A stretch of DNA of 64,000 nt from Ophiobolus disseminans (GCA_010093685.1 MU006238.1:128129-192128); one strand, 5' to 3'. Shown: positions 20,787 to 31,829, counted from the stretch's first letter. Numbers and translations: made by a program. Notes: a model not told the origin generated them from the letters alone.

Positions 20787-23099
20787 ATGGTCGCATGCGC
20801 TCAGTGTAGACAGCGGAAAGTACGAAAATGGACTTCGCAGGTCGCTATTTCTGACCAGACCACAGGTCCGATGCCATGGTGGGTCTTCCAGTTGCGAGGC
20901 ATGTGCAAGACTTGGGTTTCAGTGTTCCCTAGGCCGTAGCAGTACACCAACAGCCAGCAACGACAACTCTTCTTCGGCACCCCGAAAGCGAGGCTCACGG
21001 GCGTGCGAGAAATGTCGCGCTCAGCGGTCTCGATGCTCTGGTGATAGCCCGATCTGCCATCGCTGTCAGCGGCTCAACCTCACGTGTCAATACACCTTGT
21101 CAGTTCGTCAATACCGAGCTAAAGGACTTCATTCTTCAAGAATTCGAAACTTAGCTCCGGAGATTGGGACGGAAATATGGCAATCTGGTACCATGAGCGC
21201 AGCGCAAAGTACATCCTCGGCCGCAAGTGTAGCCTTTATCAGCCCACTTGTTTCTGAATTGACACGAGTCCATAGGTAGGCAAAGAATGCACCTAGAGAT
21301 CACTCATTGACTGGTCCAGGTATTTGGAAATTGATAGCTCCACCATCAGACAGCATATCGATGCGTACTTTGAGTACGTCTATCCAGTCCCAGTATTCAG
21401 TTTTCTGCACCGAGCAGATTTTCTGAGTCAGTACGTATCAGACACTCTGTGTTCAGCATTGCTGCTGTTAGTGTGCGCAATATCGTCACGCTTCCTACCA
21501 CCATTTGGAAGCAGACCCAGCGCTGCCAAATCTTGGATTGAAAGAGCTGAAACCATGCTATTTCAGAGGCTGGGTAAATGGACCGTGGAAGACTTGAAAG
21601 CCTTGATGCTACTCACAGCGTACTGCAGCCATAGTCAGCATAGCGCCAAGGCCTCATCATACCTCGCACTTGCTGTGCGCACGGCAATTTTCTTAAAACT
21701 ACACAAAGAAAACCACGTTTTGCCGTTCATTGAACAAGAATGTCGACGGCGACTGCTGTGGTGTATGTTCACTGTCGACAGGTTTCAGGCTGGTGGCGTT
21801 ACCGTATGTGCACCCACTCCTCTCTCATACCACTATCACGGGACAGCAATACTTCCACAATTTGTGAAGGTGCGAGTATAAGATTAATACCTGTCTAGAT
21901 CTCCATACTTTATGTCCGTGGTCATGCAAGAAATCCTTGCGGCTAACATCTGCCTAGGAATACATTGTCCTCCCGAGCACTTTCATACATGTGCAATTGC
22001 CCTGCCCGGAGCACAATTTCCAGATCGATTTGGCAGTACAATCTCCGCATCTTCGCGATCATGCGGAGGCGAAGGCAGATTTACCCATACTCAATTTCCT
22101 TCTTCGCATCTTCGACGTGCGCAATCGCATACTCCAGTAAGCTTTTCAACGTGCACTTAACGGGTAGTGTGCTGATATTGCAGATACACAAAGGCACTTC
22201 TTGATGCTTGCAAAAGCCCTGAGCAATCTTTGTTGGAGTTTCGTGCCCTTGAGGCAGAACTTGAAGCTGTGTACTGCTCACTGCCAGCCGACCTTTTGTT
22301 CAACACTCGTGCATTCCAGTTGCGGGCATTCTCGCCAGAACGCACGACGTTCATCAGCCTTCATCTATACTACCATCACTGTCACTGCGAACTCTATCGT
22401 ATATTGAACCCAGGTTATCGCGAGGCTTTGCCGCAGGCTGTCATACAATCGACCTCGGCTGACGTTGTCGCGTACGCGCAGTCAAAATGTCTCCAACATG
22501 CTACAGCAATCGGAGACATTATTGCAACTACAAATGACCTTGTACGGACTATACCCTACACGAGCGATCCGTCATGCTTCGTCATATTGTATCAAGCTTC
22601 ATGCGCAATACTCTACGCGTGTCATCGCGACAGTCCGGTATACACCATGAGTGCCGATACCGCGCGTCAGTACTTCACCGTCTTTATCAGGACGCTCGCG
22701 AAACTGTTGCAGTACTTCCCGAAATTCGCCGTATTCGTCAATGACATCCGCAACATGATGCGCAGCATCGAGGTACCGGGCGCACCGCTCCCAGCTCAGA
22801 AAGCTTCGACAGAAGTCGACTTTCGTGCCCGACCAATCTCCAGCGAAGAAAATTCAGACGAAGAGACTGCTATGGCTCAAGTCATACAACGTTCACAGCA
22901 TGACAATACCTCCACGAACATCAGCGTTCACGTCATGCCTGACGAGCAATTGTCCGCAAATCTACCCTCGGACAGCGACTATGCCCTAGAGACGTACTTT
23001 CAATACCCAGACTATGGCATAGAAGACCCTATGGAAGCCACGAATCAAGACTTGCTCTGGGACTGGACGAAGGCTTTGGAGTCTGGATTCAGTCTATAG
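20787..23099 (+). CDS. transcription factor with two tandem Zn2Cys6 clusters
   Basis: Five exons: 20787-20819, 20866-21275, 21320-21803, 21958-22136 and 22184-23099; all phases close, giving 673 aa. Cluster 1 is C4-x2-C7-x6-C14-x6-C21-x2-C24-x6-C31 and is split by intron 1 after RQRK. Cluster 2 is C58-x2-C61-x6-C68-x6-C75-x2-C78-x6-C85. Both spacings are perfect, with a 26-residue Ser/Asn/Pro linker between them. The middle homology (fungal transcription factor) domain follows, with FSFLHRADFL and ECRRRLLWCMFTVDR. The C-terminus is acidic and may activate. Intron 3 (154 bp) is longer than usual but joins AGGV to the next exon in frame. Translation starting only three residues before the first Cys is unusual, so an extra 5' exon is possible. 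It probably regulates the adjacent transporter and sulfatase. Confidence 0.85.
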
Positions 23100-23669
23100 T
23101 TCTAGGCACATTCAGACACATTACGCAAACAGACACTCACCATCAAGACGGATAAACCCCAGATTTGGGCTCAGATCACGCGCATCAATTGTAGAAAGGA
23201 CAAGCGCGGCAATTGCGGCCGTGATGCTTGTTGAGAACATCTTTGATCTTACCCGAGGGGTTTGCACGGTTCATGCTTTTGCCCAAGGCTCAGAGACATG
23301 CGAAAGATCAGGTCTACAAATTATGTCACTGCGACATCTTCCCGCGTGATCCTCAATAGTCATATCCGGAGGAAATACAACTCCATCCACATTGCTAAAG
23401 TGATTGGCAGATTGGTTACCGTAGTTGAAGAGAATATGAACAAATTTAGACGCGGAGAAGAGTGAGATAAATATGGTCAAGTACAAAAGCTGGAGAAACA
23501 AAACATGGGAAATTATGACGGGATAGAGAGGATGGATGTGTGTCGAAATATATTGTGCAAAGTTATGTTGAGAATTTCTTCATCGTCACCAAGAGCGGTG
23601 TCCTACGATCTATGCAAATCAGACAACGCTACGCTACTCGAGAAAACCCACAAAAGCGCCGAAGGAATT
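23100..23669. other. intergenic, nothing recognised
   Basis: Lies between the 3' end of the zinc-cluster gene and the 3' end of a decayed RING gene on the other strand. Only short frames without family features are present. Confidence 0.5.
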
Positions 23670-25399
23670 TTACACATGATCACCCCTACGCGCCTTCAAA
23701 TAATGCCCAACCGTCAGCCAAAACGGTACACTATCTCCGTCATGCGTGAATTTATCCAGCTCGCCATCCATGCTGTCCTCAGTACAGACCATTTTCGAAC
23801 AGCAGCCGCACCTAAACTCGAAGCCAAATCGAGTTCGTTCACTCTTATACAACTCGTTGAGGCATTCGAAGTGGTATGTGTGATCACACACGTCTAGCGC
23901 AATGCCCGCCACAGCGCCAAAGTCGTCGTTGCAGATCCCGCAGGCGGCGTCAGGCGCGGCGTTGACGAGGGGGTGGGTGAAGTCCTGCAGGCCGGTGGGC
24001 TTTGGTATGCGCGAGAGATTTTTCAAAGAGAAGTCTAGACAGGGGTGGTTTTGGAGCAATGCTGGAGAGTACGCGGTCCACGCTTCCCGAGGCTCTTGGC
24101 CGTTTGGCGGGTGTCGAGGCTGGAGCTTCCCACGCGCGTTGGCTGCGCGGGCTTCTTTTTCGCATTGGAGGCGTTCTGCCTCGATCTCGTCGACGACTGG
24201 CGGCACGTAGTGCTCATCCTCGAGCATGCGCTACTCTTCGTCAAACTCGGAGTGGTCGAACCACTGCTCTGAGCTAAGGTGTGTGAGCCACCCGATGTCA
24301 CGGCCCCAGCCAGAGCTGAACGGGAAGTGAGGGAGCCTCTTCAAGCAGGAAAGGTCAAAACGTGTGGATAGGAAATATTTGAGTCGGCCTGATGGATCGA
24401 CGGCGGGTTGGCATGTCGCGAGCATGATCCAGCGGTAGTAAAGGAAGAAGTCGTGTGACTTGCCGATTTTCTTTACCACAAGGAAATGCATGAAGTTCCA
24501 TAGACCCAGGAAGTTTGACTGCGCTAGGACGTATCGCACGTGAAGGGAATGCGGTGAGAAAGGGGTCTCGAGATGGGTGGCCCATATGTGCTCGGAATCG
24601 AGGATGAGTTCTTCCCACGAGCGTTGCCAGGGGTTCAACGGGGATTATTACTATTCCTGAAGTCGACAGTTTGGCCGAGACGAAAGATGAGCCTAAGTGC
24701 TGATGTCACGTCTTGTTCGTCTGCCTGTGTCCATTGGACGTTATCCGCCGGAATTAGTGCTTGTCGTATCAGAGTCAACTCCGGCCAAAGGCCAAACTCT
24801 CCGGTGAGGCGGAGCTCGAGCTGGTCGTTGTAGTTACAAATTTCATCCTGATTGACGCGCGGTTGCTGGATGTCCTCGTAGCAAGTTATTTGCTGCACTA
24901 ATGCTGTCTCGGCGCGGACATCGGGGTCGATGCAAGCGAGTAGCCACTTCTTTGCGTCGAGCAGGACTAACCCAGCTGCCGGTTCCCATACTTCACCTGA
25001 AGGCGCCAGTTCGTAGAATTTGTCAAGTCTCGTTTAGTCAATTGCCGCGGTGTTCATAATCTCGAACAAATTAGACATGTCAAGAGTCTCGACTACAACT
25101 TCAACGTCTGGAGAGAGTTTCCATATCTGCGAATTAGTGTATTTACTTCGCCACCACAAGTGTACAGTATATCTTTCTCTTCCATTTGCCAAATTGTATG
25201 AGTTTCACCTATATGTAGAAGTGCTCACGTAGAGTGCGAATGCGTTAAGCGTCTCGTCGAGCTTCTCGATATCTGGACGGTCCAGAAAGGGTTCAATTCC
25301 ACACTGGAGGCATGTGAGTGTGTTGATGGGTGATTGGCTAAAATCGATAATAGAGCGTACACTCTCAATGCTTGCGGGGTGATTAGCGTTGGTATCCAT
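23670..25399 (-). pseudogene. RING-finger protein gene, decayed (two stops and a frameshift)
   Basis: The frame starts at 25399 (MDTNANHPASIESVRS). An intron near 25248-25144 (GTGAGC...CGCAG) is followed by coding-like sequence. It is then broken by TAA at 25036-25034, by a frame change near 24640 (CCCCGTTGAACCCC), and by TAG at 24233-24231. After each break the expected frame resumes, ending at 23670. The last part has a RING-like Cys/His set: CGICNDDF, then CDHTYHFEC, then CGCCSKM, consistent with an E3 ubiquitin ligase type fold. Several long Trp-rich helical stretches precede it. The remnant spans about 560 codons. The stops are of the kind made by C-to-T change in CAA and CAG. I do not recognise the N-terminal part. 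Confidence 0.6.
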
Positions 25400-25854
25400 G
25401 GTAGATATCGGTAGGCAAAGATGAGAAGTGCTAAGAAGCGTAATCTGCTTGGAAAAAGGTTGCGTGGGTCGAAACTGGTTGCATTATTTTCTCTGATTAG
25501 AGCATAAGTCGATACTTATACGAACCTAGAACTAGTCACTAGTCATTATTAATGCTCAGTGCTGACACCCTACAGTGGATGTCAATAGCTTCGTGCTTAA
25601 CTCACCATATCGCTTTGTTGAATCGCAACTAGCCAGTGGTAGCCCATCGAGGACATTGTACATTTACGACGCTGGTCACCCTTCATCTAAGTCTTGATCC
25701 GTATAACTCGATCGCGCATCGCGAAGGCAACCTGTGGGTTGATGGCAGACTTCCATATGTCCGAAGCACACCCAGAAGATGGGAAGCGAGTGTTTGTGCG
25801 GATGTTGAACGTGTCGTGATGCATGAACGTGTTTGGCTCGTTAAAAGAAACACC
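25400..25854. other. intergenic, nothing recognised
   Basis: Flanks two pseudogenes transcribed on the minus strand. The + strand frame at 25636 is antisense to the kinase remnant and carries no family signal. Confidence 0.45.
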
Positions 25855-27015
25855 CTATTCTCTCGCATACCACCCAATAAGAGAGTACGTCGCATACTCC
25901 TCAAAGAACCTACCAATAGCGGCCTCGGACAGATAGAGACACCAATCATCTTGGCCGCTGGACCTGAAAGCCTGAACGTATTCCAAATACTCAGGATACA
26001 TCCCCGCGGTCTCCCAGTCAACAATGCCCGAGATACGCACGGTGTCCTTGCTCTCGACAAGGATGTTAAGCGGACCCAAATCACCGTGTGTCATTACCAT
26101 CTGATGGTCGGTTGATAGGCTCGTCTGGACATAATTGCGTCGAGCTGGCTCCAAGCAGGAGTCATCGAGTAGGAAGTAGTTAAACTGGACTTCGTTGGCA
26201 ATAGGTGAAGAGCTTTTTCTCGTCAAACGATGGCCTGCTTTGCAGATTGGAGGTTCCCCCAAGGTATCCCTCTTTTGACAGTTCTGGAAGCCGCCTCAAC
26301 TCCGTGAAAAGGTGGTTGAGTTGTTCTCGCACATTGGATTTCTTGTAGGATATGAGGTTTCCCCAGATACGATCAAGCGGAATCCCAGGAATGAAGGATG
26401 TGAAGATGTAAGACCAGCTCCCGATCTTAACCAGTCCAAGGGGTTTCGGCGCTGGAACTTGTGGTGAATGTTCGTGGATGTGACGAATGACATGTGTCAG
26501 CCTGGCACCTTAGTTCACATGGTACACTGTGGACTGCATCTCCACGTGACTCTTAGTCACTGGCTTACTCATCATGTTGTGTATATAATCGCTCTATGTA
26601 ACTCTCTCAATAAAACAACCTTCTTCTCACTTTTGCCCTGTCTTCCATATCCGACAACATGTATCTCCGTCGTGTCATCCGCTTTGTTGAGCTTAACGAC
26701 TGTATGAGGGGATATTCGGACAACAGCTCTTACGGCGTACTGGTGGAGTGATTCGCCCCGTACTAGAAGGTTGCTTAAGGTTGAACGTAATGTGGATGCC
26801 TCTTCATTCTGGATCATAAGTCTCGTGGCTGGAGCAACGATCTGTAAAAGAGTCTGTAGTATAGGCGATAGCGGTGACAGAATGTAGATGTCTCCTTCTG
26901 GCATGATCCATTTCGTGAAGCTTTCGGGCTTCTCGGGCTCAGCTTTAGGCTCAGGGTCTAGACCTTATAAGCACAGTAGTTTTGATCATTGTTCTTGATT
27001 TCAAAAAAACTCACT
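25855..27015 (-). pseudogene. aminoglycoside-phosphotransferase-like kinase gene split by a solo LTR
   Basis: APH/choline-kinase-like fold: MTHGDLGPLNILV is the Brenner motif HxDxxxxN and SGIVDWETAG is the metal-binding segment. An upstream exon ends at 27015, followed by a 51-bp intron (27014-26964) and the exon from 26963 (KWIMPEGDIYIL). A 162-bp LTR (26495-26656) with 5-bp target duplications lies inside this exon. Removing the LTR plus one ACATG copy restores the frame exactly: TTEIHV reads on into IRHIHEHSP. A second defect is one extra G in a five-G run (26256-26260), after which the frame shifts from YLGG to EPPICK. The extreme 5' end is not resolved. Fungal APH-like proteins of this kind are common and mostly of unknown function; resistance is not implied. 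Confidence 0.75.
26495..26656 (+). mobile_element. solo LTR, 162 bp, family 1
   Basis: Starts TGTCAGCC and ends TCCGACA (TG...CA ends with TGTC/GACA inverted termini). It is flanked by the perfect 5-bp duplication ACATG (26490-26494 and 26657-26661) and contains a TATATAA box. A near-identical copy lies at 32323-32484, with about 4 differences in 162 bp. No internal retrotransposon sequence is attached, so it is a solo LTR. It interrupts the APH-like gene. Confidence 0.93.
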
Positions 27016-27598
27016 GTTTGTAGCAACTGGAGGTTTCGGATCTTGTGATTCAAGAATCTCGGATCTCCTCTTCCTATAGTCGGCAAGTGATTATCAGAAC
27101 TGTAGCCAAAAGCCGGATTCTGGCTTGTTGTTTGTCACGATTTGAGTAGTTTTATCGATCATTGAGCAGTTCAGCAGTTTTAGTTCATTACGCGCATGCT
27201 CGTTGGCGTCTTCTTCTCTTCTCTGTTTGTTTAATAGCATATTGTAATAGATTCGGTGTTGGATGATGAAAGTGACAACCGGCAGATGAGTGTGATGGCC
27301 TGACCAATCACAAGCGACCTTGGAGGTGGGTCGCCACTAAGACGAACACGGCTAGACTCACCTGCAATCACCCGACCCCGCTAGAGGCCGTTCCATGGAC
27401 GGCGGTGCACAGCCGCTGGTGGCGAGCGCGTTACGACGACGGCCCTCATGGCTGTTCACCCCTTCACGCCTTCCTTTCCTCTCGACTACGGGGTACAGGC
27501 TACGGCTTTTACAATCTACCACCTAGATACATTTGTCTTCATTCCCTGACAAGGCCCTTTCACCTACCACCAGGACCCCCGCCTCGGAACTCCGCACC
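27016..27598. other. intergenic, with unresolved 5' part of the kinase remnant
   Basis: A possible further exon of the APH-like remnant reaches about 27073 (acceptor CTATAG). Beyond that there is no gene; 27340-27598 is the C/T-rich promoter of the next gene. Confidence 0.4.
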
Positions 27599-28901
27599 AT
27601 GCCCGCGCCACTAGCCAAAGGTAAGTAGCTCTCAAGCCATATGCATATCTGTCGTGTCCACAACACCGCGACACAAATGTTCCATTTCTTGTCTTCCCTT
27701 GTTCTTTGCCAACCTGCTCGCAGGACCCGGCTTGCGCTCTACATCCCCAAACCATCGCGTCCCGCCGTCACGTCCTAACCACCCTCTTACCACAGGCATC
27801 ATCATTGCCGCCTCCATCGTCGTAGCCGCCGGCATCGCCATATACGAGTCTCCTCAGGTCCGTGCCTGGGTCGACCAGTCCCGCCGCAAGATTGCCGTCG
27901 CCTTGCACAGCCTCGGCGATGACATCCAGCCTCGTCGCCCCAGCGAGTCGACCGACGACTTTGAGTACCGGAAGCAAAGGCGGGAGGAGCTCGTCAGGCG
28001 GAACAGGAATGAGCTGATAAGACGTGCCAGGGAGGAGGGTGTGGCTGTAGACTTGGACGAACTTGCGAAGATCGGCAGCGAGAACGTCGAGTCAGCGCAG
28101 CGAAGATCCACCGCAGACCGGACGAGAAGCTTCGATACCATGGTGGGCAGCGACGGCACCCTCAGGAACAACACAAAATCCACTGGCAACGACGCTTCCG
28201 ACAACGGCGCCCGCAAGCGCGGTGCAGCTGGGTTTGCCGCTGGAGCTACCGTAGCGGCTACCATGTCGAACCCCTTCTCGGACGAGAACGTGCTCTTCGA
28301 TGTGGGCGACGGCGACGATGACGAAGCGCCCTCACCCAAGGAATTCACATATGTCGAGCCACCTACACGGGAAAGCTCCGCTACTATCGAAGCCGCCTCT
28401 CCACCGCCAGCCGCCACCGACGACTTGATCGACCTGACTGCCGAGCCCTCTTTCGTCGAGCCCAAAACCCATGACGAGACCGATCAAGCCGCGCAATCCT
28501 TCTACTCTTTCACATCGTCTGCCTCGCACTCCCAAGACCCTCTCGCGCAGACCCGGTTCTTCGACAACAACGAAGTCGAGCACATGTCAGCCGGCACGCT
28601 CACGCCTCGCTCCGATCGCTCACACTCGATTGTCACTGGCGCGTCTGTAGCCGGCAGTAACGCCGACGACATTGGCATTCTCAGCATGCAGAACGACACC
28701 GATCACGATGCGCGCTCCGAGGTCTTCTCAGAAGGCGGCTTCACTGATGCTGGCTTCTCGGAAGCCGGATTCAGCGAGCTGGGAAATGACGATCGCACAG
28801 GCGTTATGACACCCAACTCGTGGACAGACGTTGGCAGTGACGACGAGAGCGACTGGGGTGGCGCGCAGGGTAATGGACATGTGAGTCAAGTGCACCAGTA
28901 G
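27599..28901 (+). CDS. membrane-anchored acidic Ser/Asp-rich protein, unrecognised
   Basis: Two exons, 27599-27620 and 27796-28901, with a 175-bp intron (GTAAGT...CACAG), give 375 aa. The first exon codes only MPAPLAKG; a single membrane helix follows at once (IIIAASIVVAAGIAIY, about residues 9-24). The rest is soluble: a basic coiled-coil stretch (EYRKQRREELVRRNRNELIRRAREE), then an acidic low-complexity region with many SP/TP sites, and near the C-terminus a short repeat of GF[ST][ED]xG units (GGFTDAGFSEAGFSELG). The N-terminus behaves as a signal anchor, so the large C-terminal part is probably cytosolic. The MPA start and short first exon recall genes A and E of the small-protein array that begins 0.7 kb downstream. 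I do not recognise the family. Confidence 0.75.
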
Positions 28902-29578
28902 AAGTAGTTTGTGCTTGAGGATTTCTTGGTTTAAACTACTGCAACGAAAGAAAGGCGTTCATGGAATTTGGGTGGGACGGAGTGATACCTCTCGGCGTTC
29001 TGGGGCTGGAATACATCATGGACTATCATCGCGCTCTTACCAGATCTACACATTCCTACTCTGACACGTCTTCATACTCTCGAAACACAGTATCTTCTCC
29101 ACGCGACTGTCCAAACCTCCCGAGGTCTGCTGAGCATCGTTTAGGTAAACCCATTATCACCTTTAGGCATAAGTGAAAGCACCTGCCGTCCCGGCCTCAG
29201 CTCAAACCACATATCTAGCTCCATCCGGCTAGCGCACCCATCGGCACACGTCACACGCGTTCAGCTCACATCTCCATGCAGCAACACCAAGCGACGAACA
29301 ATACCCAAGCATAGCCAAGCTCACATACTATTGACAGGTAGCCCGTGCAGCCAGTCAAAAATGCAGCTTTCGGCCCTTACCTGTCCAAGATTCGCGAAAC
29401 TGGGGGCACGGATGCTCGCATACCGATGCATTGCCGTGGCATGTGCGTACAGTAACGTTCAGCCCTGGAATTAAGTTCCTGGGATGTAGGAGCTGAAAAT
29501 GCATCGTCGCCCTCACGCAAGTCAAGAACAACCACAACAATCACCGCTGAGAAAAAAAAGAACCTGTCAAACCACACC
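28902..29578. other. intergenic, nothing recognised
   Basis: 3' flank of the acidic protein gene and promoter of array gene A. Short frames only. Confidence 0.5.
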
Positions 29579-29954
29579 ATGCCCGCCATCACACTCCTCC
29601 ACGACACCCTCGCACAACTCGCACACAACACCCTCTTGCCCCGAGCTAAAAAGCGCAAAAGCAGTCTGTCCTGCCCTACATGTATTTCCCTCGCATTCCT
29701 CCTCCTAACTCGTCACAGGCAAGGGCAAAGTCAAGTTCGGCAACGGGTACATCCTGCGCTGGCAGCTCGGGCTCATTGTGGTGGCTATCGTGCTTGTGTT
29801 TGTTTTCGCCTTGTGGGCAACTCATAAGATGTGGATGAGGAGTCGTGAGGGGAAGGAGCGGACGGAGGAGGTCGAGGAGGGGGTGGGGGAGAAGGAGACG
29901 GAGACGGATGAGGGGGAGAGGCAGTGGGGTGAGGGGGGTGGGAAGAAAGTTTGA
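29579..29954 (+). CDS. small single-pass membrane protein, array gene A
   Basis: Two exons with acceptor CACAG at 29718. The donor is either GTCTGT at 29664 (55-bp intron, 106 aa) or GTATTT at 29682 (37-bp intron, 112 aa); both keep phase 1, and I prefer the 55-bp intron because 37 bp is very short. The protein has an N-terminal amphipathic stretch (MPAITLLHDTLAQLAHNTLL), a basic patch (PRAKKRK), the motif GKVKFGNGYILRW, one membrane helix at about residues 44-62 (LGLIVVAIVLVFVFALW), and an acidic Glu/Gly-rich tail. GK[VI][KR][FL]G before the helix is shared with gene E (RGKIRLGGG). There is no cleavable signal. The function is unknown. Confidence 0.6.
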
Positions 29955-30269
29955 GAATGGGTGGGCGGGTGGTATTGAGTCTGAGTTGAATGGGAGGTTG
30001 AACGGCCGATCGTACTTTGGATGGCTTTGGGAACGGCGCACTATGTTTCCGTTACAATTTCATCTAGGAAGAGTAGAATTCGACCAGTTCAGAACGGACA
30101 GCACGCAACGGCCAGACGCGCGGGATATGTTAGGAGCTGGTATGCATGCTCCATGCGTCAACCGCTACCTCGAAGTTGGTGGAGTCAGTATGAGCACGCA
30201 CCACAAGCCGTAGACTCACGAATAGTCACACAACGCATATACCACCTACACCCTGCATCGATTCTACCT
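29955..30269. other. spacer between array genes A and B
   Basis: About 315 bp with no extra gene copy recognisable. Confidence 0.5.
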
Positions 30270-30668
30270 ATGCACCACACTCTCCCTCTTAGCTCCTATT
30301 CCCCATCTACAATACACATTCACAATCCCCACCAAGCCAATTTCCCAACGTACCAAACCGCATATAACCATTACAGCCTCTTCTTTCCACATGACTCAAC
30401 TTAAATCCTCGCAGCTCAGCCCTCGACCCCCGCGCAGGCGCAAACGCAGGTCTATGTCAAACTACATTCTGCACAGTCTCCCTGCTCACTGTAAGTCTTT
30501 CCCATCCATGCACTACAGTAGCTACGACCAGGAAAGGTACTGTTGATAGTTGTGGTTTGGGCCGTGGCAATCTTAATCTATGGATATATGGCGAACTGGG
30601 AAACAAGATACAAAGAAGACGACGAGGTATGTTGCATGTGGTGCCCGTGGGTTGGAAGGGATGTTTGA
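30270..30668 (+). CDS. small single-pass membrane protein, array gene B
   Basis: Three exons: 30270-30349, 30415-30490 and 30537-30668. Intron 1 is phase 2 (65 bp) and intron 2 is phase 0 (46 bp), giving 95 aa. The middle exon encodes the LDPR motif also found in B'. One membrane helix spans about residues 51-69 (LTVLLIVVVWAVAILIYGY), followed by a short charged tail and a Cys/Trp cluster (VCCMWCPW). The last exon is 132 nt, the same length as in B', and the 3' part of intron 1 is alignable with that of B' (TGACTCA then GCAG). A GTATGT near 30627 could be a further donor, so the C-terminus is uncertain. Function unknown; exon 1 is the weakest part. Confidence 0.55.
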
Positions 30669-30929
30669 GGGTGGAGGAGTGAGGTGTATGTAGGTGTTGG
30701 GATTGGGGTTATTGTAGGACTTATTTGTGTGTATGAGGGGAGTCGTGCGGTGGTGTGACTGTGGTGGAGTCAGGTTGAGGGTAGAGTCACGGGTCATGGA
30801 CTCAATGCACCGTGCTTGGATACTTTTACAACGCTCTCGGTTGTGGTCCCTTTGTTTCTTTACTTCTCATAATCTGAATAAAGATCTAGAATTCTCAATA
30901 ACTCAGTCCACTTACCACCGCAGATAAAC

Positions 30930-31492
30930 ATGGCGATACCCCTCATCCAGCGATCGCTACCGTATTCCACTTTCTCTATTTATTGTGACTCAGCTTACAT
31001 CTTTGCAGCTTAATTCTCGATCCCCGCGGCAGGACCAAGAATAAAGGCAAATGCGATACCAAGCTTTGCCTGCCCATTGTACGTGCTTATGGTTGAAAAT
31101 TACTGCATCCTATTGGAACAAAGGCCCTCTGGTAGTATGACTACCATGGATAACCCAGTAGTGAGAGGGACAAGGTGGGGTGGCTGCAACGTATTGTATT
31201 GACTATCGTGTTTTCATGTTCGTACAGCTCGTCTAAACAGTAACGAGGACGTTACAGTGCGGCTGTTCCTCTACGTACGGCAAGTACCGCGAGCTTACCT
31301 TTCACCAACCTGGACTGAACCCACATATTCTCAACACATCCCCTAATAATTGAAAAATAGATAGTAGTAATCCTAATCATCATTATGGTGGTCGGCGTAT
31401 ACATGCTTTATCAAAGGAAAAAGAATAAGAACATTGAAGAAGATAAGAATAGGTGGAGTGGGAGGGAGGACCACCAGGGGGGAGTCGCTTGA
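30930..31492 (+). CDS. small single-pass membrane protein, array gene B' (LTR in intron 2)
   Basis: Three exons: 30930-30961, 31009-31078 and 31361-31492, with phases 2 and 0 as in B, giving 77 aa. The protein is MAIPLIQRSLPLILDPRGR, a Lys/Cys stretch, one membrane helix at about residues 33-50 (PIIVVILIIIMVVGVYML), and a basic then charged tail (YQRKKNKNIEEDKNRW). Intron 2 is 282 bp because a 226-bp solo LTR with a CATCC duplication sits in it. Without the LTR and one duplication the intron is 51 bp and keeps a CCTAATAAT branch and an AATAG acceptor, so splicing may survive. B' is a tandem paralogue of B: shared LDPR, equal last-exon length and similar intron 1. Confidence 0.6.
31111..31336 (+). 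mobile_element. solo LTR, 226 bp, family 2 (Copia-like ends)
   Basis: Starts TATTGGAACA and ends ATTCTCAACA. It is flanked by the perfect 5-bp duplication CATCC (31106-31110 and 31337-31341). Related copies are at 33329-33553 (opposite orientation) and 60905-61130. The ends resemble those of Copia/Ty1-type LTRs, with TA instead of TG at the start. This copy is more diverged than the other two. Confidence 0.9.
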
Positions 31493-31829
31493 GGGTGAGT
31501 GTATTGGACGAAGGTTGTTTATAACGTACCGATTAAATTTATTGCAGATTTAAACATGACACTCTCGCTCGGTGGAAATGCTACATACGCTCGGCTCTCA
31601 ATTCCACAGTGTGATGACTGCAGTTACGCATCGAGTCAAAAGACTCAAAACCGGAGACTAATCGCGATGAGCATGTGTCAGTATCCGAGACGCACAGTAC
31701 TCTGACAACACAACATAATGTTCCTATATATCTCCAATTTTCCTGTTGGATCCCGCATTCTAAACCACACTATCCAATCTCAATTTGTCTTCCAGGTTGC
31801 ACACTTTCAACACACATATAGACTTAACC
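31493..31829. other. spacer between array genes B' and C
   Basis: About 340 bp with no recognisable gene; promoter of gene C by position. Confidence 0.5.

Noticed and set aside
30391..30490. ATG at 30391 as the start of array gene B
   Set aside because: That frame does not join the membrane exon without a TGA at the junction; using intron 1 with acceptor CTCGCAG fits phase and matches B'.
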